Assembly (NCBI RefSeq): GCF_006007965.1
Contig: NZ_CP040748.1
Location: 496,001 to 560,000, forward strand
DNA from: Nocardioides jishulii
Lineage (GTDB): Bacteria > Actinomycetota > Actinomycetes > Propionibacteriales > Nocardioidaceae
DNA length: 64,000 bases
Reading direction: 5' to 3'
Shown here: positions 26,441-35,126 of the stretch, one piece after another
Layout of the letters: every line of letters starts with the position of its first letter
Numbering within the stretch: position 1 is the stretch's first letter
Made by a program: the position numbers and the translations under genes
The notes under the pieces: model-generated
The model's database searches: none
What the model saw: only the letters and a program-made list of their open reading frames with translations
What the model was told of the DNA's origin: nothing

Positions 26441-27327
26441 GAAGCGTCGGCCTCGTCGCCGAGCAGACGCTTCCTGAGGTCGCCGCGCGGACGGATCAGC
26501 CCTTCCTGGGCGTACGACGCGACGTGGCGCCCGTCCTGGAAGACCTCGGCGCGGCTGAACCCACGTGCCCCTCCCGCCCAGGGTGAGGTCTGGTCGACCA
26601 GGAACCACTCGTCGGCGCGTACGTCCTCGTGCAGCCAGACGGTGTGGTTGAGCGTGGCTCGGGGGAGCTCGGGGGCGCCGACCAGGATGCCGTGCGGGAC
26701 CAGCGAGGCGTTGACCAGAGTCAGGTCGCTCAGGTAGGTGAGCACCTGGTGGTGCAGGACCGGGTCGTCGGGCAGGGTCCGGCGCACCTTCATCCACACC
26801 TGCTGGCGGCCGGGGCCCGTGGGATCGGGGGAGTCCAGCAGCGCGTCGACGTAGCGGACGTCCACCCCTGGCCACTCGCGGCGCCACGGTGCGTCATCGA
26901 GCTCGCTGTGGTCCCGGATCACGTCGGCCAGCGAGGGCAGGTCGTCCGGCGGTGGCGCGGGCGGGGCAGCAGGTGAGTGGGCAAGGCCGGGCTCCGGCAC
27001 CTGGAAGGAGGCGGTGGCGCGCAGCAGCTCGCGGCTGTCCTGCGACGCCACGACCGAACGCACGCTGAACGACCGTCCGTCGCGGAGCTTCTCCACGTCG
27101 TAGTGCAGGGCGTCGACGTGGTTGCCGGGGTGGAAGAACGTGCCCTGCACGGCGTGCGCCCGACGGTCGAGGTCGACGGTCCGGGTCATCGCCACCAGGG
27201 CCTGGGCCAGCAGCTGCCCCCCGTAGACCTTGTCGAGCATGGAGGCAGGTGGTTGTCCTCCCACGAGGTGGCCCGGCCACGGGCAGTCGAGGTCGAGCAG
27301 GGCGAGCAACTCGTCATGGTCCGGCAC
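26437..27327 (-). CDS. acyl-CoA thioesterase II (TesB-like)
   Basis: This 296-residue double hot-dog thioesterase has VYGGQLLAQALVAMTRTV, HAVQGTFFHPGNHVDALHYDVEKLRDGRSF and LNHTVWLHEDVRADEWFLVD, all typical of TesB. It hydrolyses acyl-CoA, recovering CoA when intermediates pile up. The catalytic Asp/Gln/Thr triad region (VDQTSPWAGGARG) is present. GTG 27327 has GAGGAG seven bases upstream. It is divergent from the second binding-protein operon. Confidence 0.87.
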   Translation of the reverse strand: MPDHDELLALLDLDCPWPGHLVGGQPPASMLDKVYGGQLLAQALVAMTRTVDLDRRAHAVQGTFFHPGNHVDALHYDVEKLRDGRSFSVRSVVASQDSRELLRATASFQVPEPGLAHSPAAPPAPPPDDLPSLADVIRDHSELDDAPWRREWPGVDVRYVDALLDSPDPTGPGRQQVWMKVRRTLPDDPVLHHQVLTYLSDLTLVNASLVPHGILVGAPELPRATLNHTVWLHEDVRADEWFLVDQTSPWAGGARGFSRAEVFQDGRHVASYAQEGLIRPRGDLRKRLLGDEADAS

Positions 27328-27346
27328 GAAATCTCCTCTTTGCGCG

Positions 27347-27367
27347 CTTCATATATCCAGCACCATA
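27347..27367 (-). promoter_or_regulatory. island operator site H
   Basis: On the minus strand it reads TATGGTGCTGGATATATGAA, which matches site A at GTGCT-GATAT-TGA. It sits 20 bases upstream of the thioesterase start. Confidence 0.55.
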
Positions 27368-27458
27368 CGTCTTCAATGCGTTCATGGCATGAGTGGAGGG
27401 CGGCCCGTCCCGGCTCCGGGGCGTCTTGAACGGACGCATCGAGCCCCTTGTTCAACAT

Positions 27459-27490
27459 CACATTTAATGTATGATCCACGAAATGTTATG
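27459..27490. promoter_or_regulatory. island operator site H2
   Basis: The patch contains TAATGTATGATCCACGAAAT. On the minus strand, TTTCGTGGATCATACATTA aligns with site K at TTTCGTG and ATA-rich positions. It is 28 bases before the SBP-2 start codon and serves the MmgE/PrpD operon. Confidence 0.55.
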
Positions 27491-27517
27491 ACGTAGATCA
27501 CCCCTTGGAGGCCCCCC

Positions 27518-28555
27518 GTGAAGATCCCTCGCAGCGCCCGCAAGCCCCTCGTCGCCGCCCTCTCCGGAGTGCTCCTGGCCGCTTCGCTGTCGGCGTGCGG
27601 AGGAGGCGACCCCAAGGCTGAGCTCGTCGACGGCGACTGGGACGAGATCGTCGCCGCCGCCGAGGAGGAGGGCCGCGTGGTCTTCTACAACGGCAGCACC
27701 CAGCAGCAGGGCGACCGCCTGGTCAAGGCGTTCAACAAGGCCTACCCCGACATCAAGGTCACTGCGGAGCGTGGCGGCGCCGACATCATCGCCCGCGTCG
27801 AGGCCCAGATCTCCTCCGACACCACGGGGGCCGACGTCTTCCTCCTGGGCGACGAGGAGTGGTGGGTCGGCCACGACGAGGACGTGCTGCCCGTCGAGGG
27901 CCCCGGCACGGAGGATCTCGAGGGCGATGCGTGGATGGTGGAGGACAAGGTTGCCTCCGTCTTCGGCGCCCCCTACTCGGTCTTCGTGTGGAACACCGAC
28001 ACCTTCTCCGAGGGCTTCGACTCCTACGACGACTTCCTCGACCCGCGGACCAAGGGCAAGGTCGGCTTCCGCGGCGACGCCAGCAAGTCGGCCGCCGGCT
28101 TCCTCGACTTCATGGAGTCGGAGGTTGACCCCGACTGGCTGCGCAAGTTCGGCCAGCTCGAGCCGAAGCTCTACCCCTCCGTGGTGCCCGCCACCGAGGC
28201 AGTCGCCGCCGGTGAGGTCGGGGCCACTCCCACCGCCCAGCTGCCCCACGTGCTCGGGCTGATCGACGCCGGAGCCCCGCTGGACTACTTCGTGCCCGAG
28301 AAGGGCTACGCCTTCGACTACGGGATCGGCGCGCTGGCCAACGCCGGAAACCCCAACGCCGCCGTCGTCTTCGCCGACTTCGCCTCCTCGCCCGAGGGCC
28401 AGGCGGCGCTGGCCGGTGACGACTACGCGATCTCCTCCCGCCCCGACACCAAGGGCGCCATCAACGGCGAGGGCTGGACCATGCTCGAGGCCACCAAGTT
28501 CACCCCCGACGTGATCGCGAAGTGGAACCGCACGATCGACGAGCAGCTGAAGTGA
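27518..28555 (+). CDS. ABC transporter substrate-binding lipoprotein, Fe(III)-type (SBP-2)
   Basis: This 345-residue protein has the lipobox SLSAC near residue 27, then GRVVFYNGSTQQQGDRLVKAFNK, GADVFLLGDEEWW and YSVFVWNTDTFSEGFDSYDD. It is the same family as SBP-1 and SBP-3 but the most divergent of the three in its ligand-lining segments (FLLGDEEWW instead of YTDPDLF). No permease or ATPase lies beside it. GTG 27518 has GGAGG six bases upstream. The stop overlaps the first MmgE/PrpD start (GTGA), so expression of binding protein and enzyme is coupled. Confidence 0.87.
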   Translation: MKIPRSARKPLVAALSGVLLAASLSACGGGDPKAELVDGDWDEIVAAAEEEGRVVFYNGSTQQQGDRLVKAFNKAYPDIKVTAERGGADIIARVEAQISSDTTGADVFLLGDEEWWVGHDEDVLPVEGPGTEDLEGDAWMVEDKVASVFGAPYSVFVWNTDTFSEGFDSYDDFLDPRTKGKVGFRGDASKSAAGFLDFMESEVDPDWLRKFGQLEPKLYPSVVPATEAVAAGEVGATPTAQLPHVLGLIDAGAPLDYFVPEKGYAFDYGIGALANAGNPNAAVVFADFASSPEGQAALAGDDYAISSRPDTKGAINGEGWTMLEATKFTPDVIAKWNRTIDEQLK

Positions 28556-29988
28556 CCTCGGCGCCGGTGCTCGGGGCCCTGGCGGCGTTCGCCGCCGGGG
28601 CTCCCCCCGTGGCCGTCCCCGTCTCCGTGCGGGAGGAGGCGGCCCGGGTCGTGCTCGACTCGATCGGATGCGCCCTCGCCGCCGTCGAGACCCCCGCAGG
28701 GCGCATCGCCCGCAGCTACGCCGACGTGCTGGCCGGGCCGGTCCGCGACACCACCGTCATCGGTGTCGGACGCAGCTCGCTGCACGGGGCGGCGTACGCC
28801 AACTGCGAGCTGGTCGCCGCGCTCGACATGGCGCCGATCAACCAGCCGGGCCACGTCGCGCCGTACGTCGTCGCGACGGCTCTGGCTGTCGCCGAGAGGG
28901 GGGACCGCGCCCTGGCCGAGACCGTCGACGCGGTCGCCGTCGGCCTCGAGGTCGCCCAGAGGTTCGCCAGCGCGATGGACACCAACCGCGCCGTGGTCGA
29001 CGACCGGCCCGTGCTCTCACCCGTCATGGGCTTCGCCAGCTCGATCTTCGCCGCCGCTGCCGCCGGGACCCGGCTGCGCGACGCCGACCAGACGCTCACC
29101 GCCGACGTGCTGGGCATCGCCGCCGCCACCTCGCCCGTCAACTCGCTGCGCTCCTGGCAGCTGCACACCCACAGCACCTCGGTGAAGTACGGGCTGGGCG
29201 GGGGACTGGTGCAGGCGGCCCTGCACGCCGTCCTCGCCGCCGAGCTCGGCCACCGCGGCGACCGGATGATCCTCGACGACGCCACCCACGGCTACCCGGC
29301 CTTCATCGGCACCCGCCGCTGGGAGCCGGAGCAGATCACCCGCGGCCTCGGGCAGCAGTGGACCTTCCCGGCCGGCACCCACCTCAAGCCCTACCCGCAC
29401 TGCCGGGTCACCCACGGCGTCTTCGACGCCCTGGCCGCCCTCGTCGAGAGGGAGGACCTGACGCCCGGCGAGATCGAGTCGATCACTGCCCACGGCGAGG
29501 CGTGGGCGACCGGGGTGCCGACCTACATGAACGACGAGATCCGACTGCCGGTCGACGCCCAGTTCAGCTTCCGCCACGGCATCTCCGTCGTCGCCCACCG
29601 CGTGCCGCCGGGCAAGGCCTGGCAGGACCCCGCAGTCGTGCACGACCCCTCGGTGACCGCCCTGATGGAGCGCATCGAGTGGCGCGCCCACGAGGGGTGG
29701 GCCGACGCCTACGCCGCGCACCCCTCCGCGCGCCCGGCGCGCGTCGAGGTGGTGGCACGTGGCACCACCTTCGTGGAGGAGCGCGACTTCCCGCGCGGCA
29801 GCCCCTCGCCCGACCCGGCGACCACCTTCACCACCGACGAGGTGGTCGCGAAGTTCCGCCACAACGCCGCCGGGGTGGTGACCGCCGACTCCGTCGACCG
29901 GGTCGTCACCGCCCTGACCGGCCGGCTCTCCACCGTCACCGTGCGTGACCTGATGGCCGACCTCGACCCCACCGGGAGGACCTCGTGA
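28552..29988 (+). CDS. MmgE/PrpD family protein (1)
   Basis: This 478-residue all-helical/lid protein of the MmgE/PrpD fold has VLDSIGCALAAVETPAG, AALDMAPINQPGHVAPYV and LKPYPHCRVTH. The Lys and Cys of the last motif match active-site residues of cis-aconitate decarboxylase. Family members act on 2-methylcitrate, cis-aconitate or iminodisuccinate. The GHVAPYV loop, shared by all three paralogues here, replaces the usual THP segment and suggests another substrate. GTG 28552 overlaps the SBP-2 stop. No citrate-synthase-like or isocitrate-lyase gene is present, so a methylcitrate cycle is unlikely. Confidence 0.83.
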   Translation: MTSAPVLGALAAFAAGAPPVAVPVSVREEAARVVLDSIGCALAAVETPAGRIARSYADVLAGPVRDTTVIGVGRSSLHGAAYANCELVAALDMAPINQPGHVAPYVVATALAVAERGDRALAETVDAVAVGLEVAQRFASAMDTNRAVVDDRPVLSPVMGFASSIFAAAAAGTRLRDADQTLTADVLGIAAATSPVNSLRSWQLHTHSTSVKYGLGGGLVQAALHAVLAAELGHRGDRMILDDATHGYPAFIGTRRWEPEQITRGLGQQWTFPAGTHLKPYPHCRVTHGVFDALAALVEREDLTPGEIESITAHGEAWATGVPTYMNDEIRLPVDAQFSFRHGISVVAHRVPPGKAWQDPAVVHDPSVTALMERIEWRAHEGWADAYAAHPSARPARVEVVARGTTFVEERDFPRGSPSPDPATTFTTDEVVAKFRHNAAGVVTADSVDRVVTALTGRLSTVTVRDLMADLDPTGRTS

Positions 29989-30806
29989 CCCGTCCAGCAG
30001 ACCAGCCCACCGGTCGCGTCCACGGCAAGGTCGCCGTGGTCGTGGGCGCCGGCCAGACCCCGGGCGCCGCGCTCGGCAACGGTCGCGCCACCGCCCTGCT
30101 CCTCGCTCGCGAGGGTGCTCGGGTGGTGGCGGTCGACGCCCACGAGGCCAGTGCGCAGGAGACGGCCGACCTCGTCGCGGCCGAGGGAGGCGAAGCCATC
30201 GCGGTGAAGGCCGACGTCACCGACGAGGGCCAGGTGCAGGCAGCGATCATGGCCGCCGTCGAGCAGTGGGGCCGGCTCGACGTCCTGCACAACAACGTGG
30301 GGGTGAGCTTCGCCGTCGGCGACGCCCCCACGACCGAGATCACCCCGGAGGCGTTCAGCCGGGTCCTCGACATCAACCTGCGCGGCATGGTCCTGGCCTC
30401 CAAGCACGCACTGCCGCTGATGCAGGCGCAGGGCGAGGGCGTCATCACCAACGTCTCCTCGGTCGCCGCCGTCGCCCCCCACCCGACCGTCGCCTACAAG
30501 ACCTCCAAGGCGGGCGTCCTCGCCCTCACCGACCACCTCGCCCACACCCACGGCCCCGACGGGGTCCGGGTCAACGCCCTGCTGCCCGGGCTCATCGACA
30601 CCCCGATGGGCGTCGAGCGCAAGGTCGGCGGGTGCACCACCCGTGACGACGTCGTGGAGGAGCGGCGGCGTCGGTCGCCGCTGCAACGCACCGGCACCGC
30701 GTGGGACGTCGCCCACGCCGCCCTCTTCCTCGCCAGCGACGAGGCGCGCTTCATCACCGGCGCCCACCTCACCGTCGACGGCGGCCTCCGTCTGGCGGCC
30801 GGCTGA
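29985..30806 (+). CDS. SDR family oxidoreductase with expanded glycine motif (2)
   Basis: This 273-residue SDR has a cofactor motif lengthened to VVGAGQTPGAALGNGRA instead of TGxxxGIG. It also has HNNVGVS, VSSVAAVAP and YKTSK, plus VNALLPGLIDTPMG. It would oxidise or reduce a hydroxy or keto acid. GTG 29985 overlaps the MmgE/PrpD stop (GTGA) and has GGGAGGA upstream. The lengthened glycine loop is seen in a known SDR subgroup, and the catalytic residues are intact. Confidence 0.83.
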   Translation: MTRPADQPTGRVHGKVAVVVGAGQTPGAALGNGRATALLLAREGARVVAVDAHEASAQETADLVAAEGGEAIAVKADVTDEGQVQAAIMAAVEQWGRLDVLHNNVGVSFAVGDAPTTEITPEAFSRVLDINLRGMVLASKHALPLMQAQGEGVITNVSSVAAVAPHPTVAYKTSKAGVLALTDHLAHTHGPDGVRVNALLPGLIDTPMGVERKVGGCTTRDDVVEERRRRSPLQRTGTAWDVAHAALFLASDEARFITGAHLTVDGGLRLAAG

Positions 30807-30846
30807 GACCCGGCCCCGGACCATCCACCGAGCAACGAAGGAGCAC

Positions 30847-32274
30847 ATGATGAGCAGGACCCTGGTCGAGCAGCTGGCCGACTTCGCCGCCTCGACGACC
30901 GTGGAGACGTTGCCGGCGGAGGTGGTGGAGGACTCCAAGCGCGTCCTCCTCGACTCCCTGGGCTGCGCGGTCGTCGGTCTCGAGGTGCCCAAGGGCAGCA
31001 TCGGCGTGGAGATGGGCCGCGTCATGGGCGGTCCGACGGGGGAGGCCACGGTCTTCGGCACCGCGCACCGCACCAGCCCCTACGGCGCCGCCTTCGCGAA
31101 CGCGGAGACGATCAACGCCCTGGACTTCGACACCGTCCTGCCGCCCGGCCACGTCGCGCCGTACGTCCTTCCGGGCGTCCTCGCGGTGGCCGAGGCCGAC
31201 GGGGCCACCGGTCGCTCGCTGACCGCGGCGATCGCGGTCTCCCACGAGATCTCCTACCGCTTCGGCCGCTCGATGGACTACCTGCGCACGCCGGCGGGCG
31301 AGAAGATGGAGATCCCCGCCGTGCTGGGGTTCACCGCCACCGTCTTCGGGGCTGCCGCCGCCGTCGCGATGGTGCAGGGCCAGGGCGCGGAGGGGCTCGC
31401 CGACACCCTCGGCATCGCCGGTGCCGTGACCCCGGTGAACTCCTACCGGACGTGGATGGAGAACGTTCCGAACTCGACGATCAAGTACTCGATGCCCGGA
31501 CCCGTCACCCAGGCCGGCCTCAACGCCGCGTACGCCGCCCAGCTCGGCCACACCGGCGACCGGATGATGCTCGACGACGCGGAGTTCGGCTACGCCCGCT
31601 TCATCGGCACGAAGCGCTGGGAGCCCGCGCACCTGGTCGACGGGCTGGGCGAGGTCTGGGGCTTCCCGGGAGCGCACAGCTACAAGCCCTACCCACACTG
31701 CCGCGTGGGCCACACGCCCCTCGACGCGCTGCGCGACCTGGTGCGTGAGCATGACCTGGCCCCGCACGAGATCGACGCCATCCGCTGCTGGGGCGAGGCC
31801 TGGGTGGAGCGTCCGGTGTGGCTGCTCAATGACGTCCAGCACCCGCACGAGGCGCAGTTCAGCATCGCCCACGGCCTGGCCGTCGGCGCCCACATGATCG
31901 AGCCCGGTCCCGCGTGGCAGAGCCCCGAGACGCTGCGGGACCCGTCGGTGCTGGCGCTCATGGAGAAGGTCACCTTCGCGCCGCACCCCGACTACGTCGA
32001 CGCTCTCACCAGCAACCCCTCGAGCCGACCCACCCGGATCGAGGTCGACGCCCGCGGGGAGACCTTCTCCGCCGACCGCACCGTGCCCAAGGGCAGCCCC
32101 TCCGACGACCCGCAGGTGCGCATGACCACCGAGGAGGTCATCGAGAAGTTCCGCACCAACTGCGCCGGGCGTCTCGCCCCGGCCTCCGTCGATGCGTTGG
32201 TCGAGGGAATCATGCACCTCGAGGAGGTCGACGACGTCCGTGGCCTGCTGCGTCACGGGGGGACGTCGGCGTGA
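30847..32274 (+). CDS. MmgE/PrpD family protein (2)
   Basis: This 475-residue paralogue of the genes at 28552 and 33664 has VLLDSLGCAVVGLEVPKG, NALDFDTVLPPGHVAPYV, YKPYPHCRVGH and the C-terminal dimerisation part SRPTRIEVDARGETF. It keeps the Lys-Pro-Tyr-Pro-His-Cys active-site segment. The ATG at 30847 has GAAGGAGC before it; ATG 30850 is the alternative. Three paralogues in one operon suggests successive or stereospecific steps, or subunits of a hetero-oligomer. Confidence 0.83.
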   Translation: MMSRTLVEQLADFAASTTVETLPAEVVEDSKRVLLDSLGCAVVGLEVPKGSIGVEMGRVMGGPTGEATVFGTAHRTSPYGAAFANAETINALDFDTVLPPGHVAPYVLPGVLAVAEADGATGRSLTAAIAVSHEISYRFGRSMDYLRTPAGEKMEIPAVLGFTATVFGAAAAVAMVQGQGAEGLADTLGIAGAVTPVNSYRTWMENVPNSTIKYSMPGPVTQAGLNAAYAAQLGHTGDRMMLDDAEFGYARFIGTKRWEPAHLVDGLGEVWGFPGAHSYKPYPHCRVGHTPLDALRDLVREHDLAPHEIDAIRCWGEAWVERPVWLLNDVQHPHEAQFSIAHGLAVGAHMIEPGPAWQSPETLRDPSVLALMEKVTFAPHPDYVDALTSNPSSRPTRIEVDARGETFSADRTVPKGSPSDDPQVRMTTEEVIEKFRTNCAGRLAPASVDALVEGIMHLEEVDDVRGLLRHGGTSA

Positions 32275-32846
32275 GCGACGTGCTCACCCCTGACGTGGTG
32301 GCACGGGTGCAGGAGCTGCTCGACAAGGAGGAGATCCGGCAGGTGATGTACGCCTACGCGCGCGGCACCGACCGGTGCCAGGCCGACCTCGTTCGCGACG
32401 CCTACCACCCGGACGCCTGGGACGACCACGGCAACTTCTCCGGAGGACGCGAGCACGTGGTCGAGACCATCATGTCGCGTGGAGCGACGGCGCCGGTCTC
32501 CATGCACCACCTCGGCAACGTCCTGATCGAGCTGCTCGGCGACACCGCCCACGTCGAGACCTACTTCGTGGCGCACCAGGTCCTGGAGCGGGACGGACGC
32601 AGCTTCACCCGCATGCGGGCGGGCCGCTACCTCGACCTCTTCGAGCGCCGGGACGGGCGCTGGCGCATCGCCCACCGCCGCGTCGTCGACGACTGGAGCA
32701 GGCTCGACGAAGTGGTGGCCACCGCCCCGAGCGTCACCGACGACTGCGCCAGGAGCACGCGCGGCACCGACGACCCGTCGTTCGCCCTGAGCGACTTCAC
32801 CCACGTCTTCCGCCCCACCACCCCCCACCCCCAGGAGTCACCGTGA
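32271..32846 (+). CDS. SnoaL-like / NTF2 family protein (2)
   Basis: This 191-residue protein is homologous to the one at 11352: KEEIRQVMYAYARGTDRCQ, YHPDAWDDHGNFSG, MHHLGNVLIELLGDTAHVETYF and the DLFERRDGRWRIAHRRVVDDW barrel strand. Family chemistry includes isomerisation, dehydration and hydrolysis. GTG 32271 overlaps the MmgE/PrpD stop (GTGA), and its own stop overlaps the next SDR start. The tight coupling implies a role in the same pathway step. Confidence 0.8.
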   Translation: MSDVLTPDVVARVQELLDKEEIRQVMYAYARGTDRCQADLVRDAYHPDAWDDHGNFSGGREHVVETIMSRGATAPVSMHHLGNVLIELLGDTAHVETYFVAHQVLERDGRSFTRMRAGRYLDLFERRDGRWRIAHRRVVDDWSRLDEVVATAPSVTDDCARSTRGTDDPSFALSDFTHVFRPTTPHPQESP

Positions 32847-33628
32847 ACCACCCCGCACAGTCCCTCTTCGACGTCTCGGGCAAGGTCGTCGTCGTCACCG
32901 GAGGCAGCCGTGGCATCGGCCGCGGCATCGCCGAGGGCTTCGTCCGCGCCGGCGCCAAGGTCTACATCTGCTCGCGCAAGGCCGAGGAGTGCGAGAAGAC
33001 CGCCGCCGAGCTCTCCGCCTTCGGGGAGTGCCACGGCTTCGCGGCCAACCTCGGCAACGTCGAGGGCGCCCGCGCGTTCGCCGCCACGCTGGCCGAGCGC
33101 GAGTCGCAGGTCGACGTACTGGTCAACAACGCCGGCAACATCTGGGTCGAGACCCTCGCCGACTACCCCGAGTCGGGCTGGGACAAGGTCTACGACCTCA
33201 ACGTGAAGGGCGTCTTCTTCCTGGTGCAGGCGATGATGCCGCTCCTCGAGGCCTCCGCGACCCACGAGGACCCGGCGCGGATCATCACCATCGGGTCGAT
33301 CGACGCCTTCCACGTGCCCGAGCACGAGACCTACGCCTACTCCTCCTCGAAGGCGGCGGTGCACATGCTCACCCGGCACCTGGCGCTCAAGCTGGCCGAC
33401 AAGCACATGACCGCCAACGTCATCGCGCCCGGCCGCTACCGCAGCCAGATGCTGGAGAACGCGATCGAGCTCGAGGGTGCCGACGAGATGCTCGCTCCCA
33501 TCCCGCTCAAGCGGTTCGCCGAGGGGCCGGACCTCGCCGGCGCGGCGATCTACCTCGCCTCACGGGCCGGGTCGTTCGTGACCGGGGCGATGCTGCCGGT
33601 CGACGGCGGCCACGCCACCACCCTCTGA
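32843..33628 (+). CDS. SDR family oxidoreductase, RhlG/FabG-like (3)
   Basis: This 261-residue SDR has TGGSRGIGRGIAEGF near residues 18-32, NNAGNIWVETLADYPE, GSIDAFHVPEHETYAYSSSK and VIAPGRYRSQM. The catalytic Ser is in GSID and the Tyr/Lys in YSSSK. It is closest in style to RhlG-type 3-ketoacyl reductases. GTG 32843 overlaps the SnoaL-like stop and has AGGAG upstream. Its substrate is presumably a 3-hydroxy or 3-keto thioester or acid in the island pathway. Confidence 0.84.
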   Translation: MNHPAQSLFDVSGKVVVVTGGSRGIGRGIAEGFVRAGAKVYICSRKAEECEKTAAELSAFGECHGFAANLGNVEGARAFAATLAERESQVDVLVNNAGNIWVETLADYPESGWDKVYDLNVKGVFFLVQAMMPLLEASATHEDPARIITIGSIDAFHVPEHETYAYSSSKAAVHMLTRHLALKLADKHMTANVIAPGRYRSQMLENAIELEGADEMLAPIPLKRFAEGPDLAGAAIYLASRAGSFVTGAMLPVDGGHATTL

Positions 33629-33663
33629 CCCTCTGCCCCGACACGCAGCCCAGGAGCCGCCCT

Positions 33664-35091
33664 GTGTCCACGCACATCCAGAAGTTCGCGGAGTTCGCCC
33701 ACCGCAGTGCGTCGGCGCAGCTGCCCGACGAGGTGGTGGAGGAGTCGAAGCGGATCATCCTCGACACCGTCGGGTGTGCCCTCGCGGCGACGGACAACCC
33801 GGCTGGCGTGGCGGGCGTCGAGTACGCGCGCGTGCTCGGCGGCGAACGCGACGAGGCGAGCATCATCGGTGTGCCCATGCGTACGTCCGTGCACGGCGCG
33901 GCCTTCGCCAACGCGGAGCTGATGAACGCGTTGGACTTCGACCCCGTCTCCCTGCCCGGTCACGTAGCGCCGTACGTGGTCCCGGTGGCGCTGGCGTTGG
34001 GCGAGACGCACCGGTCGTCCGGGGCCATGGCGGTCAACGCGGTGGCCGTGTGCCACGAGATGTCCCACCGGTTGGCCGGGGCGATGGACCGCAACCGCGA
34101 CGTCAAGGACGGGCGTGCGCAGACCGCGGAGGTGCTCGGCTACGCCAGCACCGTCTTCGGCATCACCGCGACGGCGGCCATGATGAAGGAGATGTCGTCC
34201 GAGCGCATCGCCGACGCCCTCGGCATCGCCGGTGCCACCTCGCCGGTCAACGGGCACCGCGCCTGGCTGATGCACGCGCCCAGCACCACCATCAAGAACA
34301 GCCTGATGCCGGGGGGCGTGGCGATGACCGCGATGACCGCGGCCTGGATGGCGGAGCTGGGGCACCGGGGTGACCCGTTGCTCCTGGACGACGCCGAGTT
34401 CGGCTATCCGCGGTTCATCGGCACCAGCCGCTGGGAGCCCTCGGAGCTGACGACGGGCCTGGGCGCGCAGTGGCGCTTCCGGGCGGGGTCGCAGTTCAAG
34501 CCCTACCCGCACTGCCGGGTGCCGCACGCCCTCTTCGACGCCCTCATCGAGGTGGTGCGTGACAACGGGCTCGCACCTGAGGAGATCGAGTCGATCACGG
34601 CGTGGGGAGAGGAGTGGGCCGGGCAGTTCCCGACCTTCATGGCCGATCACATGGATCGCACCTTCGACGCACAGTTCACGTTCGTCCACGGACTCGCGAT
34701 CGCGGCACACCTCGTCCCGCCGGGCCGCCAGTGGCACGACCCCGCGGTGGTGGAGAGCCGCTCCGTCCTGGAGCTCAAGGACCGCATCGTCTGGAAGAAC
34801 CACCCCGGGTGGGCCGAGGCGGTCTCGAAGGACCCGTCGGCGCGTCCGTCCCGGGTGGAGGTGGTGGCGCGCGGCACGACGTTCGTGGGTGAGCGCACGC
34901 ATGCCCGGGGCAGCACGTCGGCGGACCCGGCCACGCAGCTGACGACGGAGGAGCTGGTCACCAAGTTCCGCCACAACGCCGCGGGCGTGATCAGCGACCA
35001 CGCCACCGACGCGGTGGTGGAGGCCCTGCTCCACCTGGAGGAGGTCGACGACCTGCGACCGGTGATGGACCTGCTCCGTCCCACCGACTGA
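33664..35091 (+). CDS. MmgE/PrpD family protein (3)
   Basis: This third paralogue (475 residues) has IILDTVGCALAATDNPAG, NALDFDPVSLPGHVAPYV, KPYPHCRVPHALFDAL and ITAWGEEWAGQ. The active-site Lys and Cys are preserved. GTG 33664 has CAGGAG eight bases upstream, and the gene is the last of the seven-gene operon started by SBP-2. It ends before a small hairpin shared with the converging SDR operon. Confidence 0.83.
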   Translation: MSTHIQKFAEFAHRSASAQLPDEVVEESKRIILDTVGCALAATDNPAGVAGVEYARVLGGERDEASIIGVPMRTSVHGAAFANAELMNALDFDPVSLPGHVAPYVVPVALALGETHRSSGAMAVNAVAVCHEMSHRLAGAMDRNRDVKDGRAQTAEVLGYASTVFGITATAAMMKEMSSERIADALGIAGATSPVNGHRAWLMHAPSTTIKNSLMPGGVAMTAMTAAWMAELGHRGDPLLLDDAEFGYPRFIGTSRWEPSELTTGLGAQWRFRAGSQFKPYPHCRVPHALFDALIEVVRDNGLAPEEIESITAWGEEWAGQFPTFMADHMDRTFDAQFTFVHGLAIAAHLVPPGRQWHDPAVVESRSVLELKDRIVWKNHPGWAEAVSKDPSARPSRVEVVARGTTFVGERTHARGSTSADPATQLTTEELVTKFRHNAAGVISDHATDAVVEALLHLEEVDDLRPVMDLLRPTD

Positions 35092-35114
35092 CCCGGGAGC
35101 TCTCGCGTCCCGGG
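35092..35114. terminator. short bidirectional hairpin
   Basis: CCCGGGA (35092-35098) pairs with TCCCGGG (35108-35114), directly after the MmgE/PrpD stop and 13 bases from the stop of the converging SDR gene. It could act for both operons. Confidence 0.5.
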
Positions 35115-35126
35115 GCAGCTCTTGGG

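Noticed and set aside
28552..35091. Propionate 2-methylcitrate cycle
   Set aside because: MmgE/PrpD homology suggests it, but methylcitrate synthase and methylisocitrate lyase are absent and the three paralogues share a changed active-site loop.
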